A stretch of 34,777 nt of DNA from Plakobranchus ocellatus (GCA_019648995.1 BLXT01006238.1:300114-334890), one strand, 5' to 3'; counted from the first letter of the stretch, positions 1 through 13,800 are shown. Program-made: numbers and translations. The notes: generated by a model from the letters alone, not told the origin.

Positions 1-3000
1 TTTTCAATTTTGGTGATAATTATATGTTTATCTTGTTTCAAAATAATTCATTGCACTTTTTTTCCTCATCAATATGTCAGTGCTAGAAGATAATAACTGA
101 AACTGATGGATTGATCAAAATTCATATGCATTATATTCTTATTATGCCAGTGATACAAAGCCAAATGTTAACATCAACTTCCAATATGTTTATTGTCTAC
201 GTAAAGTCGAATTTTTTTTTTTAGGGCAGGTGAGGTTGTAGCTTATTTCTTTTAATCACAACTTAAATGGAATGTAAAGTGACAGAGTATACATATAAAT
301 TATTTTAAAAGAAAAAGTCGATATGTCAAAGATTACATACACATGTCACACATTATTCAATAACAAAATAGACAGCTATGGAATGTTTTTAATGTTTCAT
401 AAATTGTATGTGATCTGGGCATACAATATGAGTTAAAATTATTTTCATCAAAGTGATGAAAGAAAGATGCAAGAAATAACTGCATGTATAGTATAGATAA
501 ATCGAAAATAAAAGCTGCACAATCAGTTTGTAAGGTACAGAGAAGGATATGTTGAACACTTCAAGTATTATTGAAGGGTGCGCGTTCAAAGTATGAAATA
601 ACATACCTTTAGGACAGTAAAAAAGATATGAAATAGTATGATTTTAAGAGAGGTAAAAGGTATAAAATAGCACGACTTGAGAAAAGTTAAAAGTTATGAA
701 ATAGCATGTCTTGAGGACAGTAAAAAGGTATGAAATAGTATCCCTTGACGACAGTAAAAAGGCATGAAATTTAATATGCTTCAAGGGCAGTAAAGAAGTG
801 TGAAATAGCATGCTATAAGGACAGTTAAAATGTGAGAAAAAGTATGCCTTGAAAACACTTAAATGATCTGAAATAATATTTCTTTTGGGATAATAAAAAG
901 TGGGTTTTTTTTAAAAAGGGATCCATCAAGATTTCAGCTGAGTGAGTTTGCCCAAAACCAAAGACAATTGAGTGGGCAAAAACTTCACACAAAAACAAAT
1001 GTCTTGAGAGCTGTCCAACTGAATCAGAAGTTACATTCGAACAATTTTGAGCTTACGCTACAGCCAAACATTGCTGCTTCTCTTTTAATGAGCTTTGCAA
1101 TTGGGACAACTGGATAAAGATGGTGCAAGTCTGTGCCAGGGTGCTGGGGTTTTCGGTCTTTTTGAAATAACAGTGAAAAGATAGGAAAAAAACAGCTGAC
1201 CTTTTTCCGCTCTTGACTCATTAGAACTGGTCTAAAAATAGATGTGCTTCATCAGGATGCTCCATCACTATGTTGGCCCTGCGCTTTAAAGAGGGCGTTG
1301 AGGGTGTAGTGATTGGCAAATGCTTCCTGAATATTTCTGGGACCAAACTATGATAGTCAAACTTATCACTGACACCCGATTTAAATACAGATCAAGATCA
1401 TTATGCAGTCAACAAGCTAAGTGGCATTACCTGAACTTGTGTCTTCTCTGATTAAAATTGTTTTGTTTTTTTTTAATACTGGATCTTCCCATTGTAATGG
1501 GTCACCGTCCCGTCATGACATAGGACTAAGAACAAAAAGAGTTTAGGCAAAATGCCTGGCGAGCTTTGAAGGATGAAAAAAAAAACTATTGTAAAATTTA
1601 CAAAAAAGAAAGTGTTTGTGCATGTATGCAGTTGTTGTTTTTTTTTTATGATTATATTTTGGATGGCAGGTAAAATAATTATAAAACAATCACATAAGTA
1701 GATCAGTACATTACATGCACGTCAGAATTTATGTACATATTGGAAAGATATTTACTGACAACAAATGTAAACTAAAAAATTACAAAATTACAAAAAATTA
1801 TAAAATACAGAATGCATTATTTCACATTTCAAAGGAAAGAATCTTTTTAGTAGATTTATGACACTGGGGGAAGCAAACAATTCACACTTAGTTATATTAT
1901 GGGATGAAATCTGAAAGGATTTTTGTCACATTTTGTTTTATAATTGGATCAATAAAAATTTCTAACCTACATGAAAACACCCAACTGTTATATATGATTT
2001 GCCTTCCTTCCGACACAGTATTATCATTTTTAGCATTTTAAGCTTAAACTTTGGGCCTCTACATAGAACCATTATTGTCAACTGGCATTTATGTAGTTAC
2101 TTTTAACTGAGATTTCTTGTTGTGCATTTGTGACATTCTTAAAAAAAAAAAAAAAAAATGAGGAAGCAGAACATAAATCTTCAGACCCGTCTGAATGGAT
2201 CACAAAACCCATTTCAAACATTGCAAACTACTGATCCTTAAACAAATTTTCATATGCCCTGTACAATAAAGAAAAATTAACAGGCAGTTAAAAATGCTGA
2301 TTCTGTACCAAGATGTAAAACTTAAATTCTTTAAATGTCCGAAAATAGTATAAAGAGTGCTCAATAAACTTAAAAATGTTTTCTTTAAGTACCATTTGTG
2401 ACACCCAACCATGTGTTATTTGGTGTTTTGTCTTTAAAGAGTGTTTACTGTTACAACCTTATAGATGTGGCATCTCTACAGTGCTACAAGCTACAGTGGA
2501 CCTGCTTGTCTTGTTTTTACACTTCAATTTAAAAAAAGAAAAAAAATTACACCCAGTTAAAAAAAAAAATACGCAAGCAATAAGATTAAAGTCACAAGTG
2601 CCCTGTAAATAATAAATATATCAAATATAAGAGTTCAGCTAAGAGTAAGAGATCTAAGCTCAAATAGATAATACTAGAGTGCGCCTCTATTGCCAGGAAG
2701 ATCTTTTACAATCCATCTCATATAGCCTTCCAAAATTGTTGCAATGGAGTCTCTTCAAAGCACATTAGAATTATGCTTATAATATGCATTAAAAATGTAC
2801 TACAAACATGCATTAAAAACAGAGATCTGTATGCCAAGAACACCTTGAGAGCAGAACACAGATTTCAGAACACATAAATATTAAAATACTGTATTACAAA
2901 CAATTAAAAGTAGATCTCCATACTTTCTTAATAAATTTCTGGCAAGAATACAAGCTAGTGGACTCAGAACACATTAAGAGTAGGTCCACTGTGATAGGAT

Positions 3001-3375
3001 CCCACATTAAAAATTGACTACTGTGCAAAGAAAATCTTCAGACTAAATACAGTTTTACTAATAAATTGAGCGTAGATTTACTTTGGGTTCAATTTGTATT
3101 TTAAACTAGAGACTAACTGGTCTGTTACAATGATATTTATAGTAAACTGCTGAGTAAAAACCACATCAAAAATAGAACGTTGAGTACAGAACTCAAGAAG
3201 AGTGGTTTCAAAGTTAGCACCAAGACAATGATTACTTATGAGTGCTTGGAAAATCAGATTATTAAAGAAAAAATGGAGATCAAAATAAATTTAAATCAAA
3301 TGGCAACAACTTTCCAGAGCTATTTTAAGTGAGGTCAAAGGTCAAATAAGAGCAAAATCAGCTCTCATAGGTCAA
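1..3375. other. 3' flank of the gene, no supported gene
   Basis: AT-rich DNA with short chance reading frames only. It contains the decayed minisatellite at about 570-905, a poly-A run near 2140-2158, and between about 2760 and 3060 several loose repeats of a 'cattaaaa...agatct/aggtcc..actgtg' pattern too diverged to define. The slightly more GC-rich patch 920-1400 shows no convincing splice sites or protein. Confidence 0.5.
570..905. repeat. Decayed 34-bp minisatellite, about nine copies
   Basis: A unit close to 'ttgaggacagtaaaaagg' plus 'tatgaaatagtatg' recurs about every 34-35 bases from 602, with a partial copy just before. Examples start near 602, 672, 706, 740, 776 and 810. Copies differ at many positions, so the array is old. 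Confidence 0.8.
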
Positions 3376-4241
3376 GCGACAGCAATTTGCAGAACAATTT
3401 ATTTTTTATCAGACTCACCGAGGCAAATTTAAAATTCTTTACATTATTATAATTTAATTTTGGTTCTAACAATTTTTTCATTATGACAAATCCAACCATA
3501 ATATTTGAGCAAATAATTGTCAATTATCATTGGCAGGTGTAATTTCCAAAACAACTGCAACTAGTAACAAATTTCTCCAATCCAAGAATTCAATTTTAAG
3601 ACAAAATAAATTAGATGTAATTCTTTCTCATGGTTGAAAACCTAACAAGCAAAATGTTTTCAAAATGAAACAAACCGCTAGCTCCAACCCTTTCATCACC
3701 TTAGAGTGTGACTAGTATTTTTTTCTTCAATAAATAAGTCTTTGGCCTGAGATTTGTTGAAAAGATTTCTACAAAATGAAGGAATGTATATGATACATAA
3801 TAGCATTCAAATTTCATGTACAATTGTTGTTTACATGTGAACAGGCATGGTAATTTTTTTTGTTTTCTTTTGGCCCGTTAGGTGAGAAGGTCTGCGATGG
3901 GAAAAAAATATATTTGTAGGAATGATCATCAATTAGACAAAAGGTTTTTTTTTTTCATTTTGACTTCACCAATCCTTACCCTCCCCAGTTCACCTTTGAG
4001 GCTGTGATATATTTCCTTGTGGTATTAAAATATATTTAATGTACAGAAAGAAAGATGGGTTGTATAAGTAATAGTCTCTGTATATATGCTTTCATTATCT
4101 TTCAGTATAATATAAAGTTAGATAGTTTCATGTTCCAGTAAAATTTAAGCTATATGTTTTAAAATTATGTATATGGAGATGAATAAACACTAAGGTAAAA
4201 GTTTACTTTGAAGACCAGATGTACAAGCAACCTTTGTCTCC
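3376..4241 (-). other. Probable 3' UTR with a candidate polyadenylation signal
   Basis: The DNA after the stop codon is AT-rich and noncoding on the minus strand. A minus-strand AATAAA is read at 3403-3398 and is a candidate poly(A) signal; transcript cleavage would then fall near 3375-3390. Other variants could be used further on, so the end is a guess. Confidence 0.35.
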
Positions 4242-7200
4242 TCATACGTAGATGTCCAGTTGACCATCATTCTGAAGAAGGACATAATCTAGAGGGAGAT
4301 CACCCGAATCAGAAGAAGCTCCCCTTTGATTTGCCAAAGTAAAGGGCCTTTCATTTCCTGCCCTTGTGTGTTCAACATCACTCACATTTGCAGCAGAAGC
4401 CAGGGGAGGAGTCGGGTGTGTCAGGGGAGACTGGTGTGCTCTTGAAGCAAGATGCCCCCCTCTGGCTTCTTGATCTCTGTTCATTGCCTTTGGCGCCATT
4501 CCCGCGTGGCGAAAGTGGTGTGATGCAACAGGAGAGCTTGTAATGCTGTTGTCGATTGAGAATTCTCCACCATATTGTTGCTTCCTGCTAGGCCTATCAG
4601 ACATCAACGTTGGACGAGTATAATCCCTATGTCCTTGTGTACGACCTTCCACCTTTCTCTCACGCTGATGGGGTTTGGATCTGGAGTGCAGTGGCACAGA
4701 GGCATCTGAGGCTGTCTCTATTGGATATGTCAAGCCTCTATGCATGTCATATCCCTGACTTTCTCTTCTAGAAGCCAGCTGATACTCATTTGGAACAGGT
4801 GCTGGTATTTCCCTGCAAGCCTGGGCAGAAATTGCTGCACTGTTTCTTGAGGCTGTGTAGCCTGGTCTAGACTGCATCAGATAATTGTTTGGAGCCTTCC
4901 CCTGACCAGATGAGCCTTGGCTGGGACCATGTGGTTCTGTACCCTTTTTAAGAATATGGGAGTTGTTAGCTGAGTCGTTTTTAGGCTGGTTTCTTGAAGG
5001 ATATGCTAAGAGGATGTGTGATCCAGGTGACTGATTAGCCTGGCTTTTAGAGGCAGGCACAGCTTTCAAATGATTGGGAATGTTTGCACCTCTTAAGTTT
5101 GAGGACTCTGTTTTGGCTAGTGTTAAAGCATCTACATTTGTGTTGTTGGAGGCAGTGATTGGTGTGTCTCGCATAGCTCTGGCATTTGTGGAAGCTGGAT
5201 TATTCTCAGATCGTTTGGAGGACAAGATATGGTCGGCAGATTTTGTTTTTTCAAGCTGTGAAGGTTTCACCCTTCGAGAATGTGGATTCTGTGATGGAGC
5301 AAGAGCCTGGCCAGGTCTAGGCAAGGAGTTAGACTTGTGTCCGCCAGGCCTCTTGGTGATATGGCTAGCTGAGGCAAGTTTTGCTGTAGGCTGCGAGTTG
5401 AGATGATGAGGTTTTGGGTGTTCTGTTGTTGATGTCGCTCCACCATGTAGTGGTGCAGAATATACACTAGAAAGTTTTTCTCCAGTAGGGAGGGATTGTT
5501 TTTTAGCATAGATTTTAGCTATTTCTGAGCTGGAAACTATAGCGGGAGGCTGTGAATAACCTTTATCTGGGCTGCCAATATTTACACTTTGTTTCCTGGG
5601 ACCATCAGACTGGCTGCTGTTTTGAGTGGTAATGGCATGACCTGTTGAGGCTGTTCGTTGCTGACTCTCATTCCCATGGGCTAAATTCCTGTTTGATTGT
5701 GGCTCATCTCTGTATGGAAAGTGCTTGAGACCCCTAACATGGTCCAATGTATTTCTTTCTCTAAAGCCTCCAGAAAGATTTGCCATTTGTGCAGCTTGTG
5801 TTGTGTTACTTGAAGGCCAAATCTTGCCATGCAGCACTTCATGACTACTAGGATGACTATCATTTTGACTTTCAGGCCTGAAAGAATTATATTCAAAGGA
5901 ATCATATGTGGACACATAGGGTGTTTGGCAAGAGCTAGAGGTTGAGGGATCTTGAATTTTTCTATTTCCATGAGATAACAATTCTGTATCTCTTGCAGCT
6001 AAAGCACCGACATCCAGACAAATCTCTCTATTATCACGTGATCTTGAACAATTTGTTATTGGCTTATGCACTTGTAGTTTGGAGTAAACATCATCTTTAA
6101 GTGGATTTTGATAAAGTCTTTCAGTATGTAACTGGTCAAGATTCCTGTTTGTTTTTTGAGGGCTGAATAGTTCCTGGTTGTCCAAAGATTTGCGATCCAT
6201 GGAGTTAGATGGTCTGAGTGGCACTGAATCGTAGTCAGTATAGGTATGGGACTCTTCTTCACCCCTCACATCATGAAGAGCAAATTCCAGACCTGAAATT
6301 GAGTAACCCTGCAAGGTCTCAGAGCTTCTGTGGCTTCTAAGGGGTCTCTGAGTTGATGGAGTAAATCTGTCTACCTCCTCCACAACTGCTGGACTGACTG
6401 TCAGTTGAGGAGCCTTCTGTCTCTGTCCTCCAACTGAAGTATCGCCGGTACCTGCATAACTGAACCGCTTGTCCAGGCACGAGGCTGCACCCGCCTCAGT
6501 CTGGGGTGTGTTCCCTTCATGTCCCATGTGGAGTTCAAAGCAACTGCGTGACCTGATTGAGTCGTTCATTTTTGGTGGCTTGCGTCTGTCCAACCTCCTC
6601 TCACTGCTGTGCTCTTGACCTGGATGCAGATCACTTTGGGAATGGCTTTCCTCAAGGACAGATTTCCTCTCTCCTGTCACCTCTTGAGAAAACCTTGGTG
6701 CAATACCAAGATCATTTTCAAGAACAGTAGGTTCTCTACTACTTGCCATGCTGTGATGATGCCTGCTTCCTTCGGCTTGTCTGCTTTCACCTTCCTGGAA
6801 GTTTGTGTTTCGTGAATGTCGCCTTCGACGTCTTCTTACACCACTTTTCTTCTTGCGACCCTGTTGATCTCTGCAAGGTTGGGTGCTCCTATCTTCTATT
6901 GCAGCTGCAACCTGGGACTGTCCCTCTTCATTTGTCACAGATTCTTCAACAGCCATAGTCAAGCCTTGAATCCTGTTATTACTTTCAGTTTGGCTCGGGA
7001 CAGCATCCTTGGGTTCCATGCCATTCTCTCCCTCATCCAAATTATTGCCATCTATTTTTTTGCCCTCCTGGTCTTTAGACTTTTGTCCCAGTGAATCCTG
7101 GTCTTTGACAACTACGGCCTCAAAAGTCTCTCCCTCTCCAGCTATTTTATTCCCACTCTCAATGGCTGAAACTCCTGGAAACTCACCAGGTTGACTAGAA

Positions 7201-7256
7201 GAATGGATTAATAATTGCTGCTGTTGCTGTTGTTGTAGCTCCTGCTGCTGCTGTTC

Positions 7257-7289
<33 letters not shown>

Positions 7290-7811
7290 TTGCTGCAGAA
7301 AAGTGCCCCCCTGTTGTGAATGTGTAACGTTTTGTGGGATTCTCGGTAAAAACCCTTGCTCATTGTCAGTGGAGGAGTCTGAGGAGGAAGACATATCCAT
7401 CCGCGCCTCAGGCTCGGACCCTTCTGAGGAAGAACTGGAAGACACATAAGCACTTGGATCAAGACTCGGGTTTAGGATCAGTTCAGGATTCCCACTTGAG
7501 ATCTGAGAGCTGGCCCGTCTCTCTCCATTTAGATTGTCTGTGGAAGATCCAACAATGCTGCCCACAGACAGCCTTCCCGGCACACTGGGGTGAGATCCTG
7601 AGGTCGCCGTAGCGGCAATGCAAGGAACTGAGCCATTTCTGGATCCATCATCACCAGTGATGATGTTACTGTTGATGTTGTTGTTGTTGTTGTTGTTGTT
7701 GTTAGGTACACTGTCATTGTTGTAAGATGATGTGATCCCCATCTCTATCATAGCATCCTCATAAGATGGTGGCTGCCCCAGAGCTAACTCTGGATGAGAC
7801 CAAGAAAATGC
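4242..7811 (-). CDS. Exon 13, giant terminal exon encoding a disordered cytoplasmic tail
   Basis: A 3,570-nt exon (residues 592-1780 plus TGA). The acceptor CTTTGGTCATCCTCAG is the one giving the needed phase 0. Near the start is a second WW ligand, [10 protein letters not shown] (605-608). Poly-Asn (about 628-636), Ser/Asp/Glu-rich patches, poly-Gln with Glu and Leu interruptions (about 763-790, 7217-7300) and an Arg/Lys cluster ([12 protein letters not shown], about 909-924) follow. The rest is rich in Ser, Gln, Asn, Pro and His with no recognisable fold. The protein ends LDIYV, compatible with a class II PDZ ligand (hydrophobic at -2, Val at 0). One uninterrupted frame this long leaves no doubt that it is coding. 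Confidence 0.95.
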
Positions 7812-10800
7812 CTGAGGATGACCAAAGAGATGCTTTTTTTTTAATGTGGATGAAGAGAGATGATTCACTACAATGATAATTTCAATATTTTAATTTAATG
7901 GAGTCAACACTAATTACTTTTAAAAAACAAGCACTATCTCTGACAAATCCTTAATCCTTATTTACATTATTAATAGGAAACCCTTTTTCTCTTCTAGATG
8001 CCACGTCTGGAACAGACATTGGTGATCACATCTGTTTTGTGAAGCCTTCTCTGACTTTATCTTATAAGGCTGTTGTTGCAGTCATTCCTTACTGCCTATG
8101 AGTTGAAACTTTCTATGAAAATTTTTCTACAGCTACCTCTACTCCTGTGTTTGCCTTCAACCTTTCCAGTGATTGCCAAGTGTTCTTAACCCCTGTGGTG
8201 GCAAATGTGTCCAAGAAATTTGAGCTGCCTCTGTCTTATGGTTCAACTGATAAACACTCAAGTCTAGCTTCGTTCTGAATTGACCCCTTTGACGTTTTTT
8301 TTTACCATGAATGATATGATTGATCATCATGTTCTCATAAAACTGCTCTGCTGTCCAACAACACTTCTTCCATACAATAGTACTAACCATGTTTTCATTA
8401 CTCTCACTCTGGTATCCATACTGATGTTTCTGTCTGCCTGTACTGATTTAATTTTTTGGCATTTTCTTTGACCATGGCTGTTCTTTTTCTTATCTCACTT
8501 TTTAGTGCAACTACCATCTGATGTTATAAGGTAGCCAAGGTATTTGAATTTTGAATCGTGTTTACATTTTTTCACCTTTGGTAACAAGATTGCATGTGAG
8601 TTTTGAGGATTTCTTTTAAGATGACAATGAATTCCAATTTTTTCACATTCAGAGGCAGGCCCATACTTTTATTCTCTAAAACAACAGTATTTGAAATATT
8701 TAGATAATTGACACAGATTATTTCACAGATTATTCTTAAAGATGAATTTGAAATCACTATGTTTCCTTCAATTTTTCCAGATGCTTTTTATCCTATTTTA
8801 GATTTCTAATAAGTCTCAGATCTTTGCCATCAATGGTTAGTTTGTTAAAGGCCTTTGAATAATCAATGAAGCAGAAATTTTTGCCTTTCTATACACCTTT
8901 CCTTGACACGGATAAAATGAATATTGTGTTTCTAGCTCCTAGCACAAAGCCATATTTTTTTTTGGTCATAAGACTCTTGTGTATTCTGTGCATCAAAAGA
9001 CACAAAAAGATTTTTTAAAATACCCTTGTTTAAATTGTTTGCTTTTTTACAAGCTCTGTCTGTCGCATTCTGTTGCTCCGTGGTGTTTTGGGCAGATTTA
9101 CAAAGATCTCTCGGGGATTGTACAACTGTCAATATTGCATTTAGGAGATTAAATGTCAGATCTATTCCTAAAATTCTCTGAGACTGTTATTTTTGCCACT
9201 GGTATGTTGTCTGGTTCTGTGGCTTTTTCCATTTTTTTTTTTTTCATTTCCTTTATTGCTGCCTTTACCTCTCCTTTTGAGAGAGTCGGAATTTGTGGGG
9301 TTTTCCTTATTTCAAGGTTTTCATACTTGTCATCTTTGAACAGATCTTTGACATATGTGTGGCGGCATAGGAAAACCCAGACAAAGTCGCAAACAATAAA
9401 ACGCCACAAACGTCAAAAATAATCGATCAACATTAAATCTAAAAAAAATGAGTTCTTTACATATTGTGAAAAATTAGCGTTTTATTTAACTGAATGACTA
9501 TCCGAAGCCGGTTTTCCCGGCTCAAAATATTACTACATTTGGACCCTAAGACAGTAAAACCGGCTCAGTATAAAGGGGCTAATATTTGTATTAAGTATTT
9601 AATGTAGGTCAACTAATTTTTGCGCATGCCCAAGATTTACACTTCTCTTCCTTTTTCACAAAGTTTGAACGTTAGAAAGAGCTGATTACATACATATTTT
9701 GTTCCATTTTCAATCTGTATGTGCATCAGGGGCCAAAATTTATCAAATTGATAGCAATTTCCATTTTTTCCATAAATCAAAAAGTATTCTACCTTTTGTC
9801 ACAATTTTTGCTGTTTAAATGCCTATGTAATCACAATTTATAAAAATCTACCTTTCAAAGCCAATAGATTATCAGTAGATTTAGCGCTGTATTATACATC
9901 GTCATTTTTTATTGAAAACAAATTTAACAATGTTTTTTTATCTAGTTTGCTGCTTTTCCTAAATGAAATAAAGAACAATTTTTCTTTTGTTGGTGTCAAT
10001 TTATAAAAAATTAATCCCTTCAATTTGATACATAATTTGTAAGCTTTTATCTTATAGAAAAGTCTTATATTAGCTTTTTACAAAATGATAGCCAATTTTA
10101 GAATGATCGCATTCTACCCAGTGTTCAGTCGCAAAATATGTGGTGGTAGTGAATCAGTTACTGTTTCCCAAAATATTTAAGTAAAATTCAACCCAGAAAT
10201 GTGTTTATTTTGTGTTTCATGCAATGTTGCTCAAGATTGCTGTTGTTACGTGTTTGTAAAAGTTTAACTTCAGACTTCTTGGGGAAGACACAGCTGTAAC
10301 ACACCATACAATATCGCATATCAAATGAAAGTTCTTCTTTTGCTCTCTTAAAATAAACATAGTGCGCATAAATACAATGATTGGGAAGAAAGACACATGC
10401 TGTAAAGCATCACATGTTTCTTCACAAAAAATTTAAAATTTCAAATTTTTGCTTTAAAAGTCGAAAAACTTTAAATGTGATTTTCTTAGTTCCACTTTTT
10501 TAAATGTTTTGGTCTTTGAAATGTCATAACTTTGGCTGTAATAAAGACTGACAAAAAATTTAAACCGCACTGTATTCAGCTAAACCAGGCCTTTCATTTG
10601 GTACCAATATCTCTATATGTCAAAATTTTACATTTGTCCTGTTTTTCCTATGCCGCATCACATATTCTGATCATCTGTTTTGCACTTCTTTCTTATCATC
10701 TTATATTGCTTTGCTTTAATGTTTTTTTTTTTTTNNNNNNNNNNNNNNNNNNNNNNNNNNNNNNNNNNNNNNNNNNNNNNNNNNNNNNNNNNNNNNNNNN

Positions 10801-13800
10801 NNNNNNNNNNNNNNNNNNNNNNNNNNNNNNNNNNNNNNNNNNNNNNNNNNNNNNNNNNNNNNNNNNNNNNNNNNNNNNNNNNNNNNNNNNNNNNNNNNNN
10901 NNNNNNNNNNNNNNNNNNNNNNNNNNNNNNNNNNNNNNNNNNNNNNNNNNNNNNNNNNNNNNNNNNNNNNNNNNNNNNNNNNNNNNNNNNNNNNNNNNNN
11001 NNNNGGATTCTTTCTTCTATGACTTCATTACACATTTATAACTTTATTAAGTGACTTACTCCTCTCTCACACAAATTCTCCTAACTCTGAGATATTATTT
11101 AGAGTCTCAAATTTGTTTTGCACAGAGACAACAATTTTGTTTCCAAGCTTTTCATCAGATTTAAGCAGATCCATTAGAAATTAAGGATTGGCCTTTTTTT
11201 TTCTGAACTCATAAACAGGTGCTGAACGATGGAAGCGTCCAATAGTTTGTAAGATTCACGGTACTGGACGCTGCCAGCGTCTGATGGGTTTGTTCTGTTT
11301 CTGTTAACTTGCTTTCAATTTTAGACTGACCAAATTATTCAAAAACTACTTTATTAACTACAAATCCTACCTATCTGATTGCTTTGTGTGAGAAAAAAAA
11401 CTTAACGGTCTAAGAGTTAAATTTCATTTCAAATTTACACATGTCTGCAATGTGGCCTGAATGATAGTCAGCTACCAGCCATGATACAAACATACCACTG
11501 AGCCCAACATTTTCTATACTTTGATCCTCAATTTTGCACTGCAATCTCCCGTTATCATCATGATGCTTTAAGATTTTAGACAATTCTTTGTTCCTATCTC
11601 TTTATAAAACTTTTCTACTTCTTCATATTCTCTATTGGATGTTGGTGCATATACTTGAATAATGCCAAGACTTAATGCTTGGCCACTAGTTTTACTACAA
11701 TTACTCTATCTGAAAGAAGCCAGCTACCAAGGCTATCAAATAAGATGACACAATAGCTCTCAATCTGACTAAAAAATTTTAAAGCTAAAACACTGCTTAT
11801 TTATCTATCCATTTGTCTGTCTGCGTGTGCCTACACACTTTCCTACCTATCTCTGCCTCACAGTACTTGATCTAGAGCCCACTGCTCAAATGTTATTTTA
11901 TCCTCATCAAAAAAGTTTATCTTAGCTATACAATTGTTCCTCGGCCTTCATAAGGCATTTTGCATCCATATTAAGGTCAATACAGTACAGAGATGTTCTG
12001 TGAAAGAGATACAGTATTGCATCATTTATGTATTGGTACGATTCACTTGAATCTTCAAGAAGTTTTACACAAAAAATCTTTCACTCTGTCAATGTTTGAT
12101 ATCATTAGAAAACTATTAAAATTCTCAAAAGCTAGCATTTCCTACAGCAGTTTTTGTCATAACCATCTCACTTGTGTTAAAACTTGACACAAATAGATCT
12201 ACATCATATTATGATCTTCATACCGTGTTCAGCATTTCCACTGGAGTCGAGTGCAGCACCTCATCATAGGAAGGGGGATAATCCCCATAGCCTGAAGACA
12301 GCCCCATCTGGCTTGGTCTGTTTGAACGATGTCTGCGGCGTCGATCTGTGGAAACAACCATGGAGAACATCACTCAATAAAAATTTTGTCCCAGAAAATA
12401 AATTAAGTTTGTTTTTTTACTTCTGCCTTTGGACCTTATTATTTCTCCATTTCGCATCTTCTTGCAAAAAGTTTATTTATTCCTCAACTTCAACGTGATT
12501 ATCAAATACAGGCAGGATAAATTTTCAGTAAAAAAACTCACCTCTTCCCCGACGTTGACTTCTTTCTCCATTTCTACGATTCTCTCCTCCTATGTTATTT
12601 GCCTCTCTGCGGAGGCGGCGGCACCGCCTAAAGAAGACAACAAGGAGGCAAATGACAATGACGAGGAAGACGGCCACAACCATTGGGATGATGATACCAA
12701 TGCTGATGCTGTAATTGTAGTTGTGCCTTCTCTCATTGTTTGTCACAGGGTTGATACTCTTTCCATCTGAAATACATTGATATATTGGAAAATGGATGAA
12801 GAAAAAGGCTCTTATCTGATCAACGTAGTTGAAAAAATAATTTGAAATTTCTTCTTTCCTATAACATTTATGAGCACATTTCATTTTTTGCAAAATTTAA
12901 GTGTAATAAAAAGAACACAATCATTAACTTAAGACTCATTTTAACAAATTTGAGTAACACAGAGTAAACTTAAAAATGTTTTCGACTGAAGAATTCATTG
13001 GCTTAATGGTAATGACAAATAAAGTATCAAGATCCAAGCTAAAAAAAAATTGTGTCATGAATTAATTATTTGTTTGCATGAGTTGGTATTTGTATACCAT
13101 TTTTAAAATTCTGCCAATATTTTGGTGATAAATCTTTACAATAGTGTACTACAGTAATGCAAAAAGTTGGAAAAATTAATACAATTTCCAAAGAAACCAC
13201 AGTGAGAGTATCTGTGTCAATGGCTTGTTTCTTAGACAGCAGCAACCATGAATCTTATTTCTTTATTCGGTGAAAGCTGTACACTGCATCATAAAAACCT
13301 TCTATCAACAGTAAAAGCCCTATCCCGCGCCATTACACTCTTAAGGCTCTAGAGTCCTGATTGCAAATTTTAAAATGATTATGACTGGCAAAGTTTTTAT
13401 GCTTTCTTTACTTCTGTAAAGCACTTCTAATAAACTTCTAGAAAAAAAAAATTCGTTAGGGTTTTTTATTTGAATTTAAATAAAGAAAATCAAAAACCCA
13501 TAATTTTTTTGTACAGGGGAAAACCATAGAATTTTTTTTTAAAAAAGGGAGCTAGTTCAGAGTTCACTGATGTCAAATAATGCCAAATTCTCCTACAATT
13601 TATGAGAGAATTTTGAATGTAAAATTATGGCAACTCTACTATTTTTGACTACACTTGTATGCTCCTGCTTCAAAATGTCTCCTCTGTAGTGATGTATGCA
13701 AAAGATGCCTAAAATTTGGAAGGATAACAACTCAATTCTTTACATTTCTGCATCTTATATTCCTGTAGAAGATGATTTAGTGTCATGCTTATTAGATAAT

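Noticed and set aside
1024-1221. 65-codon minus-strand frame
   Set aside because: No homology signature and no exon borders that fit the gene; left as flank.
5074-5406. Plus-strand open frames inside the large last exon (also 6609-7194, 7334-7612) and alternate minus frames there
   Set aside because: They are shadows of the 3.57-kb minus-strand coding exon; composition follows its codons and no domain appears.
8932-9409. Short minus frames considered as host exons
   Set aside because: They align by eye with LINE reverse transcriptase motifs instead.
10532-11054. Reading frames crossing the N gap
   Set aside because: Most of each frame is unknown sequence; the resolved part belongs to transposon and LINE debris.
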